From positions 1 to 64,000 of the forward strand of contig NZ_JAHXYR010000011.1 of assembly GCF_019969845.1 (NCBI RefSeq): 64,000 nt of DNA. The letters run 5' to 3'. Shown here in pieces: positions 15,722 through 23,848 of this stretch (positions are counted from its first letter, which is position 1; every line of letters begins with the position of its first letter). The translations under genes and the position numbers were made by a program. The notes beneath the pieces were generated by a model. The model did not search any database. It was not told where the DNA came from and saw only the letters and a program-made list of their open reading frames with translations. Source of the stretch: Sphingobacterium sp. GVS05A (GTDB lineage Bacteria; Bacteroidota; Bacteroidia; Sphingobacteriales; Sphingobacteriaceae).

Positions 15722-17487
15722 CAAAACAAACAGGCATAATTATATTGGCGGCGGGCAATTCTTCGCGACTCGGTCTTCCCAAGCAATTGCTTGAGTTTGA
15801 AGGTGAACCTTTGTTGAAGCGCATCAGTAGAGCAGCCATGGCCGTTCCGGATGTTAGCGTAAGTGTTGTTATCGGCGCTTATCCCGATCCGATTCATGCA
15901 GTACTGCAAAATAGTAAGGTCAGTGTTGCGATCAATCCACATTGGATGGCAGGCTTATCCACTTCTATCATTGTTGGGTTAAAAGATCTTTTAAAAAATC
16001 AGCCACAGGTTGACCGCTGTATCATTAGTTTATGTGATCAGCCTTTTGTGGATCAACATGTCTTTCAGCAGCTTATTCAACTTGCCGATAGCAGCGGTAA
16101 GGGCATTGTCGCAACAGGTTTTTCAGGAACATGGGGTGCACCGGTTCTTTTTGATAAAAAATACTTTGATAGCCTCATGCAGCTCGAAGGTCAACAGGGA
16201 GCAAAGAAACTTGCAGAACAGCATTTCGATGATCGGATCATATTTCCTTATGAAGCAGCAAAATATGATGTGGATACCCAAGAAGATTACTTCCGCCTCC
16301 CCCATCAGTTTATTAGTGTCCAACAGGCTAGAGATATCATTCATCATTATCTGCCTGCTCCACGGGAAGAACGGCTCGCCCTTCCGGATGCATTGGGTTA
16401 TACCCTATCACAAACGGTAATAGCCGCACAGGCTATTCCGGGATTTGCACAGTCTTCGATGGATGGCTATGCCCTCCGCTTTGTGGACAGGGCGCTGGAA
16501 CTTCCCGTTGCGGATAAGATCCCTGCCGGTACAACAACTGTAAGGACACTCAGCAGTGGACAGGCTATGCGCATTTATACCGGTGCGCCACTGCCCTTAG
16601 GGGCTGATACGGTGGTGATGCAGGAGAAAGTAAGGCTAAGTAAAACAAATACAATTCTTATACAGGACGAAGCCCTAATATTGGGCGACAATGTTCGTCC
16701 TGAAGGATCCGAAGTAGAAGCCGGTAGTATAGCAATGCTTCCCGGAACGACCATGACCCCAGCTGCCATTGGTTTTCTCGCCAATATCGGCTGTACCGAA
16801 GTGATGGTTTATGCCGCTCCCCTTGTACATATTATTCTCACTGGAGATGAACTTAGATCCACAGGTACAGCGCTCGGTTATGGTGAGGTCTATGAATCCA
16901 ACTCCTATCAGCTCAAAGCTGCTTTACGGCAGTTGGGCATATACAGCGTGGAAAGCAGCCATGTGCGCGACGACAAAAGTCTACTCCATACTGCACTTGA
17001 GGGGGCGCTGGAAAAAGCTGATGTTGTGCTTTTGGTCGGCGGTGTCAGCGTAGGTGATTACGATTATGTGGTGGATGTTGCCAAAGGCTGTGGTGTTAAA
17101 CAACATTTTCATCGTATCCGTCAAAAACCTGGTAAACCTTTATTTTTTGGCACACGGGAGCAGAAACTGGTTTTTGGCCTACCGGGTAATCCCTCATCCG
17201 CCTTGACCTGCTTTTATCTCTACGTTGCAGCAGCGTTGGAGCGTATTATGCGGCTGCCCGAACGCAACCGTTGCATCAAGACAAATACCACCCGTGCATA
17301 TAGCAAAAAGCCCGGCTTGACCCATTTCCTCAAGGCGCACTATGATGGGCATGCCGTCGAACCCCTGCATGCACAAGAGTCTTATCGGCTGCAATCCTAT
17401 GCTCAGGCCAACTGTCTGTTGATCCTGGAGGAGGATTCGGAAGGCTGCACCGCAGGCGACGAAGTTTTTATCCATCTTTTAACCTAG
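15718..17487 (+). CDS. moeA: Fusion of a MocA-like nucleotidyltransferase and molybdopterin molybdotransferase MoeA
   Basis: A 589-residue two-domain protein in one uninterrupted frame. Residues 1 to about 195 are a MobA/MocA-type nucleotidyltransferase (LAAGNSSRLGLPKQLL at 10-25; a YDVDTQEDY ending typical of the cytidylyl type). Residues about 198-589 are a full MoeA, with SSMDGYAL, the metal-site region LVGGVSVGDYD and GLPGNPSSA. MoeA inserts molybdate into adenylylated molybdopterin; the MocA part would then add CMP to give the cytosine dinucleotide form used by xanthine dehydrogenase-type enzymes. The fusion joins two successive steps. No frameshift or stop lies at the junction. Neighbours are MoaA (4-bp overlap) and TauE/SafE (6 bp). 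Confidence 0.9.
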   Translation: MTKQTGIIILAAGNSSRLGLPKQLLEFEGEPLLKRISRAAMAVPDVSVSVVIGAYPDPIHAVLQNSKVSVAINPHWMAGLSTSIIVGLKDLLKNQPQVDRCIISLCDQPFVDQHVFQQLIQLADSSGKGIVATGFSGTWGAPVLFDKKYFDSLMQLEGQQGAKKLAEQHFDDRIIFPYEAAKYDVDTQEDYFRLPHQFISVQQARDIIHHYLPAPREERLALPDALGYTLSQTVIAAQAIPGFAQSSMDGYALRFVDRALELPVADKIPAGTTTVRTLSSGQAMRIYTGAPLPLGADTVVMQEKVRLSKTNTILIQDEALILGDNVRPEGSEVEAGSIAMLPGTTMTPAAIGFLANIGCTEVMVYAAPLVHIILTGDELRSTGTALGYGEVYESNSYQLKAALRQLGIYSVESSHVRDDKSLLHTALEGALEKADVVLLVGGVSVGDYDYVVDVAKGCGVKQHFHRIRQKPGKPLFFGTREQKLVFGLPGNPSSALTCFYLYVAAALERIMRLPERNRCIKTNTTRAYSKKPGLTHFLKAHYDGHAVEPLHAQESYRLQSYAQANCLLILEEDSEGCTAGDEVFIHLLT

Positions 17488-17493
17488 GGAACC

Positions 17494-18228
17494 ATGCATT
17501 TTGAGCTCTTCTATTTTTTTTTGTTTATTCTCGCTTTCCTTTATGCCGCTGTTGGGCACGGCGGTGCCAGCGGTTATCTGGCCTTGATGGCCCTCTATGG
17601 TATTGCACCACAGGAGATGAAACCTACGGCGCTAGTACTTAATCTTTTTGTTTCGCTGACCTCTTTTATACAATATTACAAAGGTCATTATTTTAAATGT
17701 AATCTGTTTCTAATGGTGGCAGTTGCTTCTGTGCCTATGGCTTTCATCGGTGGAATGATTACCTTGGAGGATCATCTCTACAAACGTTTACTGGGCCTAC
17801 TGCTGCTCTTTCCGATCGTTCGATTTTTCTTTTTCCGAAGTCCGGCCGAAGATGAACTAAAACCTTACAACAACCTTGGTGCACTGGCAATCGGTGCTGT
17901 TGTCGGCTTGTTATCCGGCATGATTGGTATTGGTGGCGGGATTATTCTATCTCCCTTTTTGATCCTGCTCAAGTGGACCGATCAAAAACAGACTGCAGCA
18001 ATCAGTGCTGCATTTATTTTTGTAAATTCATTGTCGGGACTTGGCGGTATGCTCACACAGGGTATCTCATTCAATGCGCATATGTGGGCTTATGTCGCTG
18101 TGGCATTCGTAGGAGGTTTATTGGGGGCTTATCTGGGGTCAAAAAAATTAAATCAAGATGTATTAAAGTATGTGCTTGCTACAGTGCTTTTGGTGGCAGC
18201 CTATAAATTATTGTTCACAACAGCTTAA
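17494..18228 (+). CDS. TauE/SafE family membrane permease
   Basis: A 244-residue integral membrane protein with about seven to eight helices and the two family repeats: AAVGHGGASGYLALMA near the N-terminus and GMIGIGGGIILSPFLI in the middle. The family exports or imports small anions such as sulfite and sulfoacetate. It lies inside the molybdenum cofactor operon (6-bp gap before, 8-bp after). There it could move an oxyanion, molybdate included, or handle sulfite from sulfur metabolism; the sequence cannot decide. No modABC genes are in the window. Confidence 0.85.
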   Translation: MHFELFYFFLFILAFLYAAVGHGGASGYLALMALYGIAPQEMKPTALVLNLFVSLTSFIQYYKGHYFKCNLFLMVAVASVPMAFIGGMITLEDHLYKRLLGLLLLFPIVRFFFFRSPAEDELKPYNNLGALAIGAVVGLLSGMIGIGGGIILSPFLILLKWTDQKQTAAISAAFIFVNSLSGLGGMLTQGISFNAHMWAYVAVAFVGGLLGAYLGSKKLNQDVLKYVLATVLLVAAYKLLFTTA

Positions 18229-18236
18229 TTCATGGT

Positions 18237-18746
18237 ATGAAAATAACGTTTGCAACCCTCATTTTATCCTTTCTGTGTATCGTACTCTATGGACAACAGT
18301 CCCCAGGTATTGTTATTACCGTTTTGGGAAAGCAACAGGCCAGTCTGAACCTGGATCAGATCAAACAGTTTCCCAGACATACCGCGGTGGATAGCCTCCG
18401 GATCTATAATCATACCGGGGCTTATCGTTCTACCCTCAAAAATATCCAGGGACGCTTGCTCAGAGATCTGTTAAAGGAAATTCCTTTTGGAGCCGAATCA
18501 CCGAAGGTGCTCAGTGAATACTACCTGGTCTGTGAGGCCATTGACGGTTATAAGGTTGTATTTTCATGGAACGAGCTGTTCAATACGGCAATAGGAGATC
18601 AGACCATATTGGTGACTAATATTGAACAGGCCAGCAATGGTAAGGAAAAAGATCCTTTTGCACTGCTTTCGGCTGCAGACATTGCCACAGGAAGGCGCTA
18701 TGTAAAAGGTTTGCGTTATATACACATTAAACGTATCGGACAATGA
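18237..18746 (+). CDS. Small exported molybdopterin-binding-fold protein (sulfite oxidase-like)
   Basis: A 169-residue protein with a signal peptide (about 1-20, ending LYGQQ) and a body resembling a trimmed sulfite-oxidase-type molybdopterin-binding domain: VTVLGKQQ-like start, KNIQGRLLRDLL, YYLVCEAIDGYKVVFSW, and a RYVKGLRYIHIKRI ending. In full-size relatives a cysteine ligates molybdenum; the cysteine in YLVCEA is the only one outside the signal region and could play that part. It is about half the length of a catalytic enzyme. It sits inside the cofactor synthesis operon and overlaps moaD by 4 bp. It may carry or bind cofactor in the periplasm, but no function is established. Confidence 0.6.
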   Translation: MKITFATLILSFLCIVLYGQQSPGIVITVLGKQQASLNLDQIKQFPRHTAVDSLRIYNHTGAYRSTLKNIQGRLLRDLLKEIPFGAESPKVLSEYYLVCEAIDGYKVVFSWNELFNTAIGDQTILVTNIEQASNGKEKDPFALLSAADIATGRRYVKGLRYIHIKRIGQ

Positions 18747-18970
18747 GAGTTCAGGTAAAGACATTCGGAGCATTGACAGACATTCTGGAGAAGGAATTTT
18801 ATATCACAGTAGTTGACACTGAAGAACTTTTGGCGGTATTATCCAGTCAGCATACAACACTTAACCATCGTCGCTTGCTGATTGCTGTCAATAATACAAT
18901 TATCAATAAGCCTGTCGTATTACAGGAAAATGACGTCGTGGCTTTGATGCCACCCTATTCAGGAGGATAA
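18743..18970 (+). CDS. moaD: Molybdopterin synthase small subunit MoaD
   Basis: A 75-residue ubiquitin-like protein ending PPYSGG; the terminal double glycine is adenylylated by MoeB and converted to a thiocarboxylate. It then donates sulfur to precursor Z within the MoaD-MoaE synthase. It overlaps the preceding gene by 4 bp and is followed 2 bp later by the MoeB-like gene, its activating partner. Confidence 0.93.
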   Translation: MRVQVKTFGALTDILEKEFYITVVDTEELLAVLSSQHTTLNHRRLLIAVNNTIINKPVVLQENDVVALMPPYSGG

Positions 18971-18972
18971 AC

Positions 18973-20079
18973 ATGCGGAATGAGCGTTATGCAAGACATT
19001 ATGTGCTACAAGGTTTCGGCGAAGCGGGCCAGCAAAAATTACAGGCAGCACGCCTGCTTGTCGTTGGTGCCGGAGGGCTGGGCTGCCCAGTCCTACAGTA
19101 CCTTGCCGCTGCCGGAGTTGGGCACATCGGCATTATAGATGATGACCGGATTGACCTGTGCAATCTGCATCGGCAGGTGTTATACGATACGGCTGATATT
19201 GGTCAGGCCAAAGCTGAGGTCGCTGCCCGTAAACTGCGGCTGCAGAATCCCGATATCGAAATTACGTATTGGGTTAAACAACTGAAGTCTGCAAATGCTG
19301 TCGAACTACTTCAGTCATACGATGTCATCTTAGATTGTACAGATAATTTCGCGGCCCGTTATTTATTGTGCGATGCCTGTCGTCTCCTGGATAAACCATT
19401 GGTTTTTGGCGCTATCTATCAATATGAAGGTCAGATTGCTGTATTCAATGTAGCCGATGATCAGGGTGTCAAGACAAGCTACAGGCATTTATTCCCAGGA
19501 CCTCCAAGTCCATTGGAAGCACCGGACTGCAATGTGGCCGGTGTTTTAGGCGTACTGCCCGGTATGATCGGAATCTTACAGGCAACAGAAGCCATTAAAT
19601 TATTGACGGGTATTGGTGTTATTTTAGTGAATAAGTTGATGACTGTCAATATGCTCGACCATAGTACCTTTACTTTTGATATACCACAGGTGGCTCCCGA
19701 AAGCAGCAGTTATCCCCAAACCTTGGAGGCATTAGAAGATTTCGATTATATCCATTATTGCGCTTCAGCAGATGTACAGATCCAGGTCATTACTGCTACG
19801 GAACTTATTACGCAATGGCATGCCACAGATCTGTTGCTTGTGGATGTACGTGAGCTATACGAATTGCCACGCCTTCCTGTGCATCACCTTTCCATTCCGC
19901 TCACAGCATTGCCAGCACAGTTAGAACAAATCAATAGCGCACGCGTTATCTTTATCTGCCAGAGCGGCAAACGAAGTTTGACGGCGGCCCAGTATTTCCA
20001 TGAGCAGGCAGGCAACAACCAACAGATTTTTCATGTGGATGGTGGTATGATGGCCTTAAAAAACTATTTAAATGACTAA
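18973..20079 (+). CDS. moeB: MoeB/ThiF-type adenylyltransferase with C-terminal rhodanese domain
   Basis: A 368-residue protein. Residues 1 to about 245 form the E1-like adenylyltransferase, with the nucleotide loop GAGGLGCPVLQYLAAAGVG, the IIDDDRIDLCNLHRQ segment and the cysteine region APDCNVAGVLG. Residues about 265-368 are a rhodanese domain with active-site C329 in ICQSGKRS. It should activate the MoaD C-terminus and load it with sulfur from its own rhodanese persulfide, as in the eukaryotic MOCS3 layout. It overlaps moaE by 8 bp. The nearby cysteine desulfurase is a plausible sulfur donor. Confidence 0.9.
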   Translation: MRNERYARHYVLQGFGEAGQQKLQAARLLVVGAGGLGCPVLQYLAAAGVGHIGIIDDDRIDLCNLHRQVLYDTADIGQAKAEVAARKLRLQNPDIEITYWVKQLKSANAVELLQSYDVILDCTDNFAARYLLCDACRLLDKPLVFGAIYQYEGQIAVFNVADDQGVKTSYRHLFPGPPSPLEAPDCNVAGVLGVLPGMIGILQATEAIKLLTGIGVILVNKLMTVNMLDHSTFTFDIPQVAPESSSYPQTLEALEDFDYIHYCASADVQIQVITATELITQWHATDLLLVDVRELYELPRLPVHHLSIPLTALPAQLEQINSARVIFICQSGKRSLTAAQYFHEQAGNNQQIFHVDGGMMALKNYLND

Positions 20080-20512
20080 ACAAAAAAACGATATATTTAT
20101 TCAGGGTCCCATTCCTCCTGAACAGATTGCCGCAACCATTGCAATGCACGGCAGTAAATCCGAAATTGGTGCCCATAGTATCTTTCTGGGGCAGATCCGG
20201 GCCGATCAGGTGGATGGAAAAACGGTTCGGTCTATTGACTACAGCATCAACCGTGAACTGGCCTTGGTAAAGATGACGGAAATCCGCGAAGCAGTTTTCG
20301 ACAAATACCCCTTGACCTGTATGCATGTCTATCACAGTGAAGGGCCGGTACAGGTCGGTGAAATCTGCTTTTTTGTTTTTACTTCTTCAGCACATCGACG
20401 CGCAGCCATGGATGCCTGTGGAGAACTTGTAGAACGTATTAAAAAAGAAATGCCCATCTGGGGCAAGGAAATATTTGAAGACGATACCCATCAATGGAAA
20501 ACTAACAGATAA
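20072..20512 (+). CDS. moaE: Molybdopterin synthase large subunit MoaE
   Basis: A 146-residue catalytic subunit of molybdopterin synthase. Family features are the GAHSIFLGQIR segment, HSEGPVQVGEICFFVF, SSAHRRAAMDAC and the lysine-rich active-site stretch KKEMPIWGKEIF. Together with MoaD it inserts two sulfurs to form the dithiolene. Its start overlaps the MoeB-like gene, and its stop is 1 bp before the preferred moaCB start, so the string is translationally coupled. Confidence 0.95.
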   Translation: MTKQKNDIFIQGPIPPEQIAATIAMHGSKSEIGAHSIFLGQIRADQVDGKTVRSIDYSINRELALVKMTEIREAVFDKYPLTCMHVYHSEGPVQVGEICFFVFTSSAHRRAAMDACGELVERIKKEMPIWGKEIFEDDTHQWKTNR

Positions 20513-20513
20513 C

Positions 20514-21422
20514 ATGGTTGATATTACACATAAAAGTGCCACTCTACGGAAGGCTATCGCACAAGCTACGGTAAATGTTTCATCCGAAAATACCATCAGG
20601 CTGATCGAGCAAAAGCAGATTCCTAAAGGTGATATATTTGAATTTGCACGTGCTTCAGCACTATTCGCCATAAAAAAAACGGGCGATATGATTCCGGACT
20701 GTCATCCTTTACCAGTCGAGTATGCCGCCATTCGCTATTCCTTAACAGGATTACAGATTAGTATTGAAGTCGAGGTGCATACGATTTACAAAACTGGTGT
20801 GGAAGTCGAGGCTATGCATGGCGCTTCGGTCGCCGCCTTGGTCATCTATGATATGCTAAAACCTGTGGACAAGCACGTGGAAATCGGCGGTATCCGCCTG
20901 TTGGAGAAACGTGGCGGTAAGAGCAACGAATCGCTACCCTGGATTGGACAGCTCAAAGCCGCAGTCGTAGTCTGTAGCGATTCGGTCGCCAAGGGCCACA
21001 AACAAGATGTTTCGGGTAAGCTCCTGTTTGAACTTCTTGAACAACAAGGTTTACTTGATATCGCTTATGCGGTGGTTGCTGATGAGTCCGCTGCAATACA
21101 GGAGCGAGTGGAGCATTATCAGCAAACAGGAATAGACCTTCTGGTTTTTACGGGCGGGACAGGTCTCTCCGACCGTGATATAACACCCGATACTGTGGCC
21201 CCTTATATTACCCGTGATATTCCGGGAATTATGGAGACGGCACGGCAGTACGGACAGCAACGAGTTAGGACGGCCATGCTCTCCAGAGGCATTTCGGGTT
21301 TTGCAGACCGTATGTTGATACTCACACTGCCTGGATCGCCCAACGGGGTACGGGAGAGCATTGCAGCACTATTTCCGCAGGTTCTCCATGTTTTTCAGGT
21401 TCGGGAAAATACAGGACATTAG
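20514..21422 (+). CDS. moaCB: Fused MoaC-MoaB protein (cyclic pyranopterin monophosphate synthase / molybdopterin adenylyltransferase)
   Basis: A 302-residue bifunctional protein from the ATG at 20514; the frame is open from 20475, but MVDITHKSATLR is the natural MoaC start. Residues 1 to about 145 are MoaC (KKTGDMIPDCHPLP; MHGASVAALVIYDML), completing cyclic pyranopterin formation with MoaA. Residues about 150-302 are MoaB/MogA-like (FTGGTGLSDRDITPDTV; LPGSPNGVRESI), which adenylylates molybdopterin ahead of MoeA. This fusion is known in several bacteria. The gene ends the operon and overlaps the convergent cysteine desulfurase by 4 bp. Confidence 0.95.
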   Translation: MVDITHKSATLRKAIAQATVNVSSENTIRLIEQKQIPKGDIFEFARASALFAIKKTGDMIPDCHPLPVEYAAIRYSLTGLQISIEVEVHTIYKTGVEVEAMHGASVAALVIYDMLKPVDKHVEIGGIRLLEKRGGKSNESLPWIGQLKAAVVVCSDSVAKGHKQDVSGKLLFELLEQQGLLDIAYAVVADESAAIQERVEHYQQTGIDLLVFTGGTGLSDRDITPDTVAPYITRDIPGIMETARQYGQQRVRTAMLSRGISGFADRMLILTLPGSPNGVRESIAALFPQVLHVFQVRENTGH

Positions 21423-22567
21423 TCTGTATTTCTCAATTTTTGAACATGCTGTTTAACCCGTTCGATCGTTTGGTAGATTTCTGCCTCATGGCTCAGCCTG
21501 CCTAGGCTAAAGCGAATGGAAGACAGCGCGTCGAGGTCTTGGAGCCCCATGGCTTTGAGCACATGTGAAGGACGTGAGGTTACTGCTGAACAAGCCGAGC
21601 CGCTGGACACAGCGATGGGCCCTAGCCGCATGATAAGTTGTTCGGAAAGCGCACCGGGAAAACAAATATTTGTTGTATTATAAAGCCTATCAATGGGGCT
21701 ACCATTTCGGAATGCCCCATCGATAGACAATAGTTCGGTCTCCAGCAGATCTCTTAATGGACCTATTCGCTGTTGCTCCTGCTCCAATTCACTAACGGCA
21801 ATGCGTAGGGCCGCAGCCATTCCGATAATTCCTGTCGTATTGACTGTTCCAGCCCGCCATCCCTGTTGCTGCCCGCCACCCTGGATCAACGGGAGTAGCG
21901 TTTTTTTTGCATGATCAGCAATGTAAAGTCCCCCGATTCCCTTTGGACCATAAAATTTATGGGCCGAAAATGCCAGTAAATCAACAGCGAGCTCCCTGAG
22001 GTCTACAGACATTTTGCCGACAGCCTGGGTTGCATCACATAAGACCAATGCATTGCGCTGATGGGCAATTTCTGTGATTTCCTTCACGGGTAGTATAACA
22101 CCCGTTTCGTTATTCGCTAGCATACAGCAGACGAGTACGGTATCTTCGTTGATGGTTTCCGCCAGTAAAGTCAGATCAGGCATCCCCTTCTCGTTCACAG
22201 TAAGATAGGAGATCTCAAATCCCATCCGTTCCATAAAAGCGCAGGTTTCCAATACAGCCTTGTGCTCGGTGGCGATGCAGACGATATGTTTCCGCGGAGA
22301 AAATTGCAGTCCCCGGATGGCTAGATTGATTGCTTCGGTAGCCCCGGAAGTATAGATGATATTTTTTGCCTGCGTACCCAATGCGATTGCTATTTCCGCC
22401 GTTGCCTCTTCGATGGCGTCCTGGACGGTCAGTCCAAACAGATGTGTACTGCTTGGATTGGCGTAACTGATCCCGAAAAATGGGAGCATTTCATGCAGTA
22501 CACGTTCATCGATGGGAGTTGTTGCGTTATAATCGAGGTAGATAAAATTTGAATTGCTATTGTCCAT
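21419..22567 (-). CDS. Cysteine desulfurase (NifS/IscS-like, class V aminotransferase fold)
   Basis: A 382-residue PLP enzyme that takes sulfur from cysteine as an enzyme persulfide. Y-L-D-Y-N-A-T-T-P is at 10-18, the PLP lysine is K204 in SAHKFYGPKG, and the persulfide cysteine is C326 in GSACSAV. The motif SSGSACS and the loop length resemble the NifS/IscS group rather than SufS. It converges on the cofactor operon with a 4-bp overlap. Sulfur is needed at three points in this island: MoaD thiocarboxylate, XdhC-dependent sulfuration and FdhD, so a dedicated role is likely, but general iron-sulfur work cannot be excluded. Confidence 0.9.
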   Translation of the reverse strand: MDNSNSNFIYLDYNATTPIDERVLHEMLPFFGISYANPSSTHLFGLTVQDAIEEATAEIAIALGTQAKNIIYTSGATEAINLAIRGLQFSPRKHIVCIATEHKAVLETCAFMERMGFEISYLTVNEKGMPDLTLLAETINEDTVLVCCMLANNETGVILPVKEITEIAHQRNALVLCDATQAVGKMSVDLRELAVDLLAFSAHKFYGPKGIGGLYIADHAKKTLLPLIQGGGQQQGWRAGTVNTTGIIGMAAALRIAVSELEQEQQRIGPLRDLLETELLSIDGAFRNGSPIDRLYNTTNICFPGALSEQLIMRLGPIAVSSGSACSAVTSRPSHVLKAMGLQDLDALSSIRFSLGRLSHEAEIYQTIERVKQHVQKLRNTD

Positions 22568-22594
22568 GTAGTTTCTTGGTTTTTTGTGATTTCT

Positions 22595-22626
22595 CCTACT
22601 AAATTGACCGAAATGTAGTAGGTCAA
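22595..22626. promoter_or_regulatory. Overlapping inverted repeats upstream of the cysteine desulfurase
   Basis: CCTACTA (22595-22601) / TAGTAGG (22616-22622) and TTGACC (22604-22609) / GGTCAA (22621-22626) overlap each other 28-60 bp upstream of the gene's start. They could be an operator or a leader structure; no clear promoter element accompanies them. Confidence 0.3.
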
Positions 22627-22753
22627 AATCGAGCAGCAGTAAAGAAATCCAATAATATACAAATGTAAGTATTCACAAGCAAAGCTTCTCCCCTGATTTA
22701 TATAGCTTGCAACCTGGTCATAATCCAGTATCGGCATCGACTTCGGTATCGGG

Positions 22754-22885
22754 ATGCTCAAGTCTAAACGAGTTATTCCATCAGATATTCATAATCGGGT
22801 GGAACTTTTGAAGGGTAATATGCGTCTGAAACAGGAAAATAATGATATTTTGATCCAGATCCAGATTCCAATTAAAGCAAGATAG
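22754..22885 (+). CDS. Possible 43-residue small protein
   Basis: An open frame from ATG at 22754 to TAG at 22885 encodes a charged, possibly helical peptide (RVELLKGNMRLKQENNDIL in the middle). No ribosome-binding site or promoter stands out and I recognise no family. It is the only protein-like frame in the 711-bp gap between the cysteine desulfurase and the cold shock gene. It may be spurious. Confidence 0.2.
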   Translation: MLKSKRVIPSDIHNRVELLKGNMRLKQENNDILIQIQIPIKAR

Positions 22886-23278
22886 ATAAGTCGAATAGTG
22901 TGTTTTCTTGAACAAAAAAAATGTCGTAGAAAAAGGGCTTTAATGCTTTGTAAAGGCTATAATTGAATTTATTCTAAAAATAAAAAAGTAAAACCTGTTA
23001 TATGTCAATATTTTATACCTATACTTGTAACATAATCAGGCTCCGCCTTTGCTTTTCTGAAATCGTCAGGTATCCCTTTCCGCTCAGTTTTTGCATTTCC
23101 AGAAGCTAATTTTGTTGTCAAAATAATAGGTGAAGTACCTTTTTTGAACTTGCATAAACCCAAGCCCATTAAAATACAAAACATCATTTCTTGGAAACAA
23201 ATAGATTTATAATCGTCAGATAGCATTATCATGACAAAGCGTTCAATAAAGAATAATTTAATACTAATATATAATACA
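22886..23278. other. Gene-free AT-rich stretch before the cold shock gene
   Basis: I see no convincing gene here. The last part is probably the 5' leader of the cold shock mRNA, which in many bacteria is long and structured. No exact TAnnTTTG element was found at a usual distance. Confidence 0.4.
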
Positions 23279-23470
23279 ATGCAAGAAGGAACAGTAAAAT
23301 TCTTTAACCAGACAAAAGGTTTCGGTTTTATAACACCAGCTGATGGTGGTGAAGACATTTTCGTACATGTTACCGGTCTAATCAATGAAGTACGCGAAAA
23401 TGATAGCGTAACATTTGATTTGGAAAACGGAAAAAAAGGCGTTAACGCAACTAATGTACGTATCGCTTAA
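23279..23470 (+). CDS. Cold shock domain protein (CspA family)
   Basis: A 63-residue single cold shock domain: residues 1-20 carry both the GTVKFFN opening and the RNP1-like KGFGFI, and DIFVHVTG (RNP2-like) follows. It binds single-stranded nucleic acid and acts as an RNA chaperone. The start at 23279 (MQEGTVKFF) is standard for the family; an in-frame ATG at 23231 would add 16 unconserved residues. A strong intrinsic terminator follows, so it is monocistronic. Confidence 0.95.
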   Translation: MQEGTVKFFNQTKGFGFITPADGGEDIFVHVTGLINEVRENDSVTFDLENGKKGVNATNVRIA

Positions 23471-23517
23471 TTAAGTAGAATACTCAATCTCGAAGTTGCA
23501 TGGCGCATCTTCTAAGA

Positions 23518-23550
23518 AAGTGTAACAGATTACTGTTGCACTTTTTTTTT
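23518..23550 (+). terminator. Intrinsic terminator of the cold shock gene
   Basis: AAGTGTAACAG (23518-23528) pairs with CTGTTGCACTT (23533-23543) with one G-U pair and a 4-nt loop, running into a T tract up to 23550. It begins 47 bp after the stop. Confidence 0.88.
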
Positions 23551-23775
23551 GCTCCTCCCCTTATCAATTAATGCTCGTTTTAAGCTGTTCCTCAAATCAG
23601 TCATTCACGAAATTCTGGTGGATCCCCGATAGGACCTATCAGCGTTTATAGCTGATGGCCAAGGACTGATCATCGTGGTACTACAACCCATAGTTCTTCG
23701 TACTTTTTCAAAAACAAAATATTACAAATCAGCTCAGCAATTCCATATGTGAAATTTTGATTTTGTCGCGAATTT

Positions 23776-23783
23776 TACCTTTG
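23776..23783 (+). promoter_or_regulatory. Candidate -7 element for the divergent TetR-like gene
   Basis: TACCTTTG matches TAnnTTTG, with TTTG at 23756-23759 upstream (spacing 16 bp, shorter than usual). A transcript from about 23790 would have a leader near 58 nt. The rest of the gap 23551-23848 holds nothing I can identify. Confidence 0.35.
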
Positions 23784-23848
23784 ATTAAACTTGTCATAGC
23801 CTATGTTGCTGACAGGGTTTATTTCAACTGTATTAGCGCAAATTTCCC

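Noticed and set aside
15718..17487. Possible frameshift artefact joining mocA and moeA
   Set aside because: The frame is continuous, both domains are complete, and the linker around residues 190-200 reads naturally into the MoeA start, so I treat it as a real fusion.
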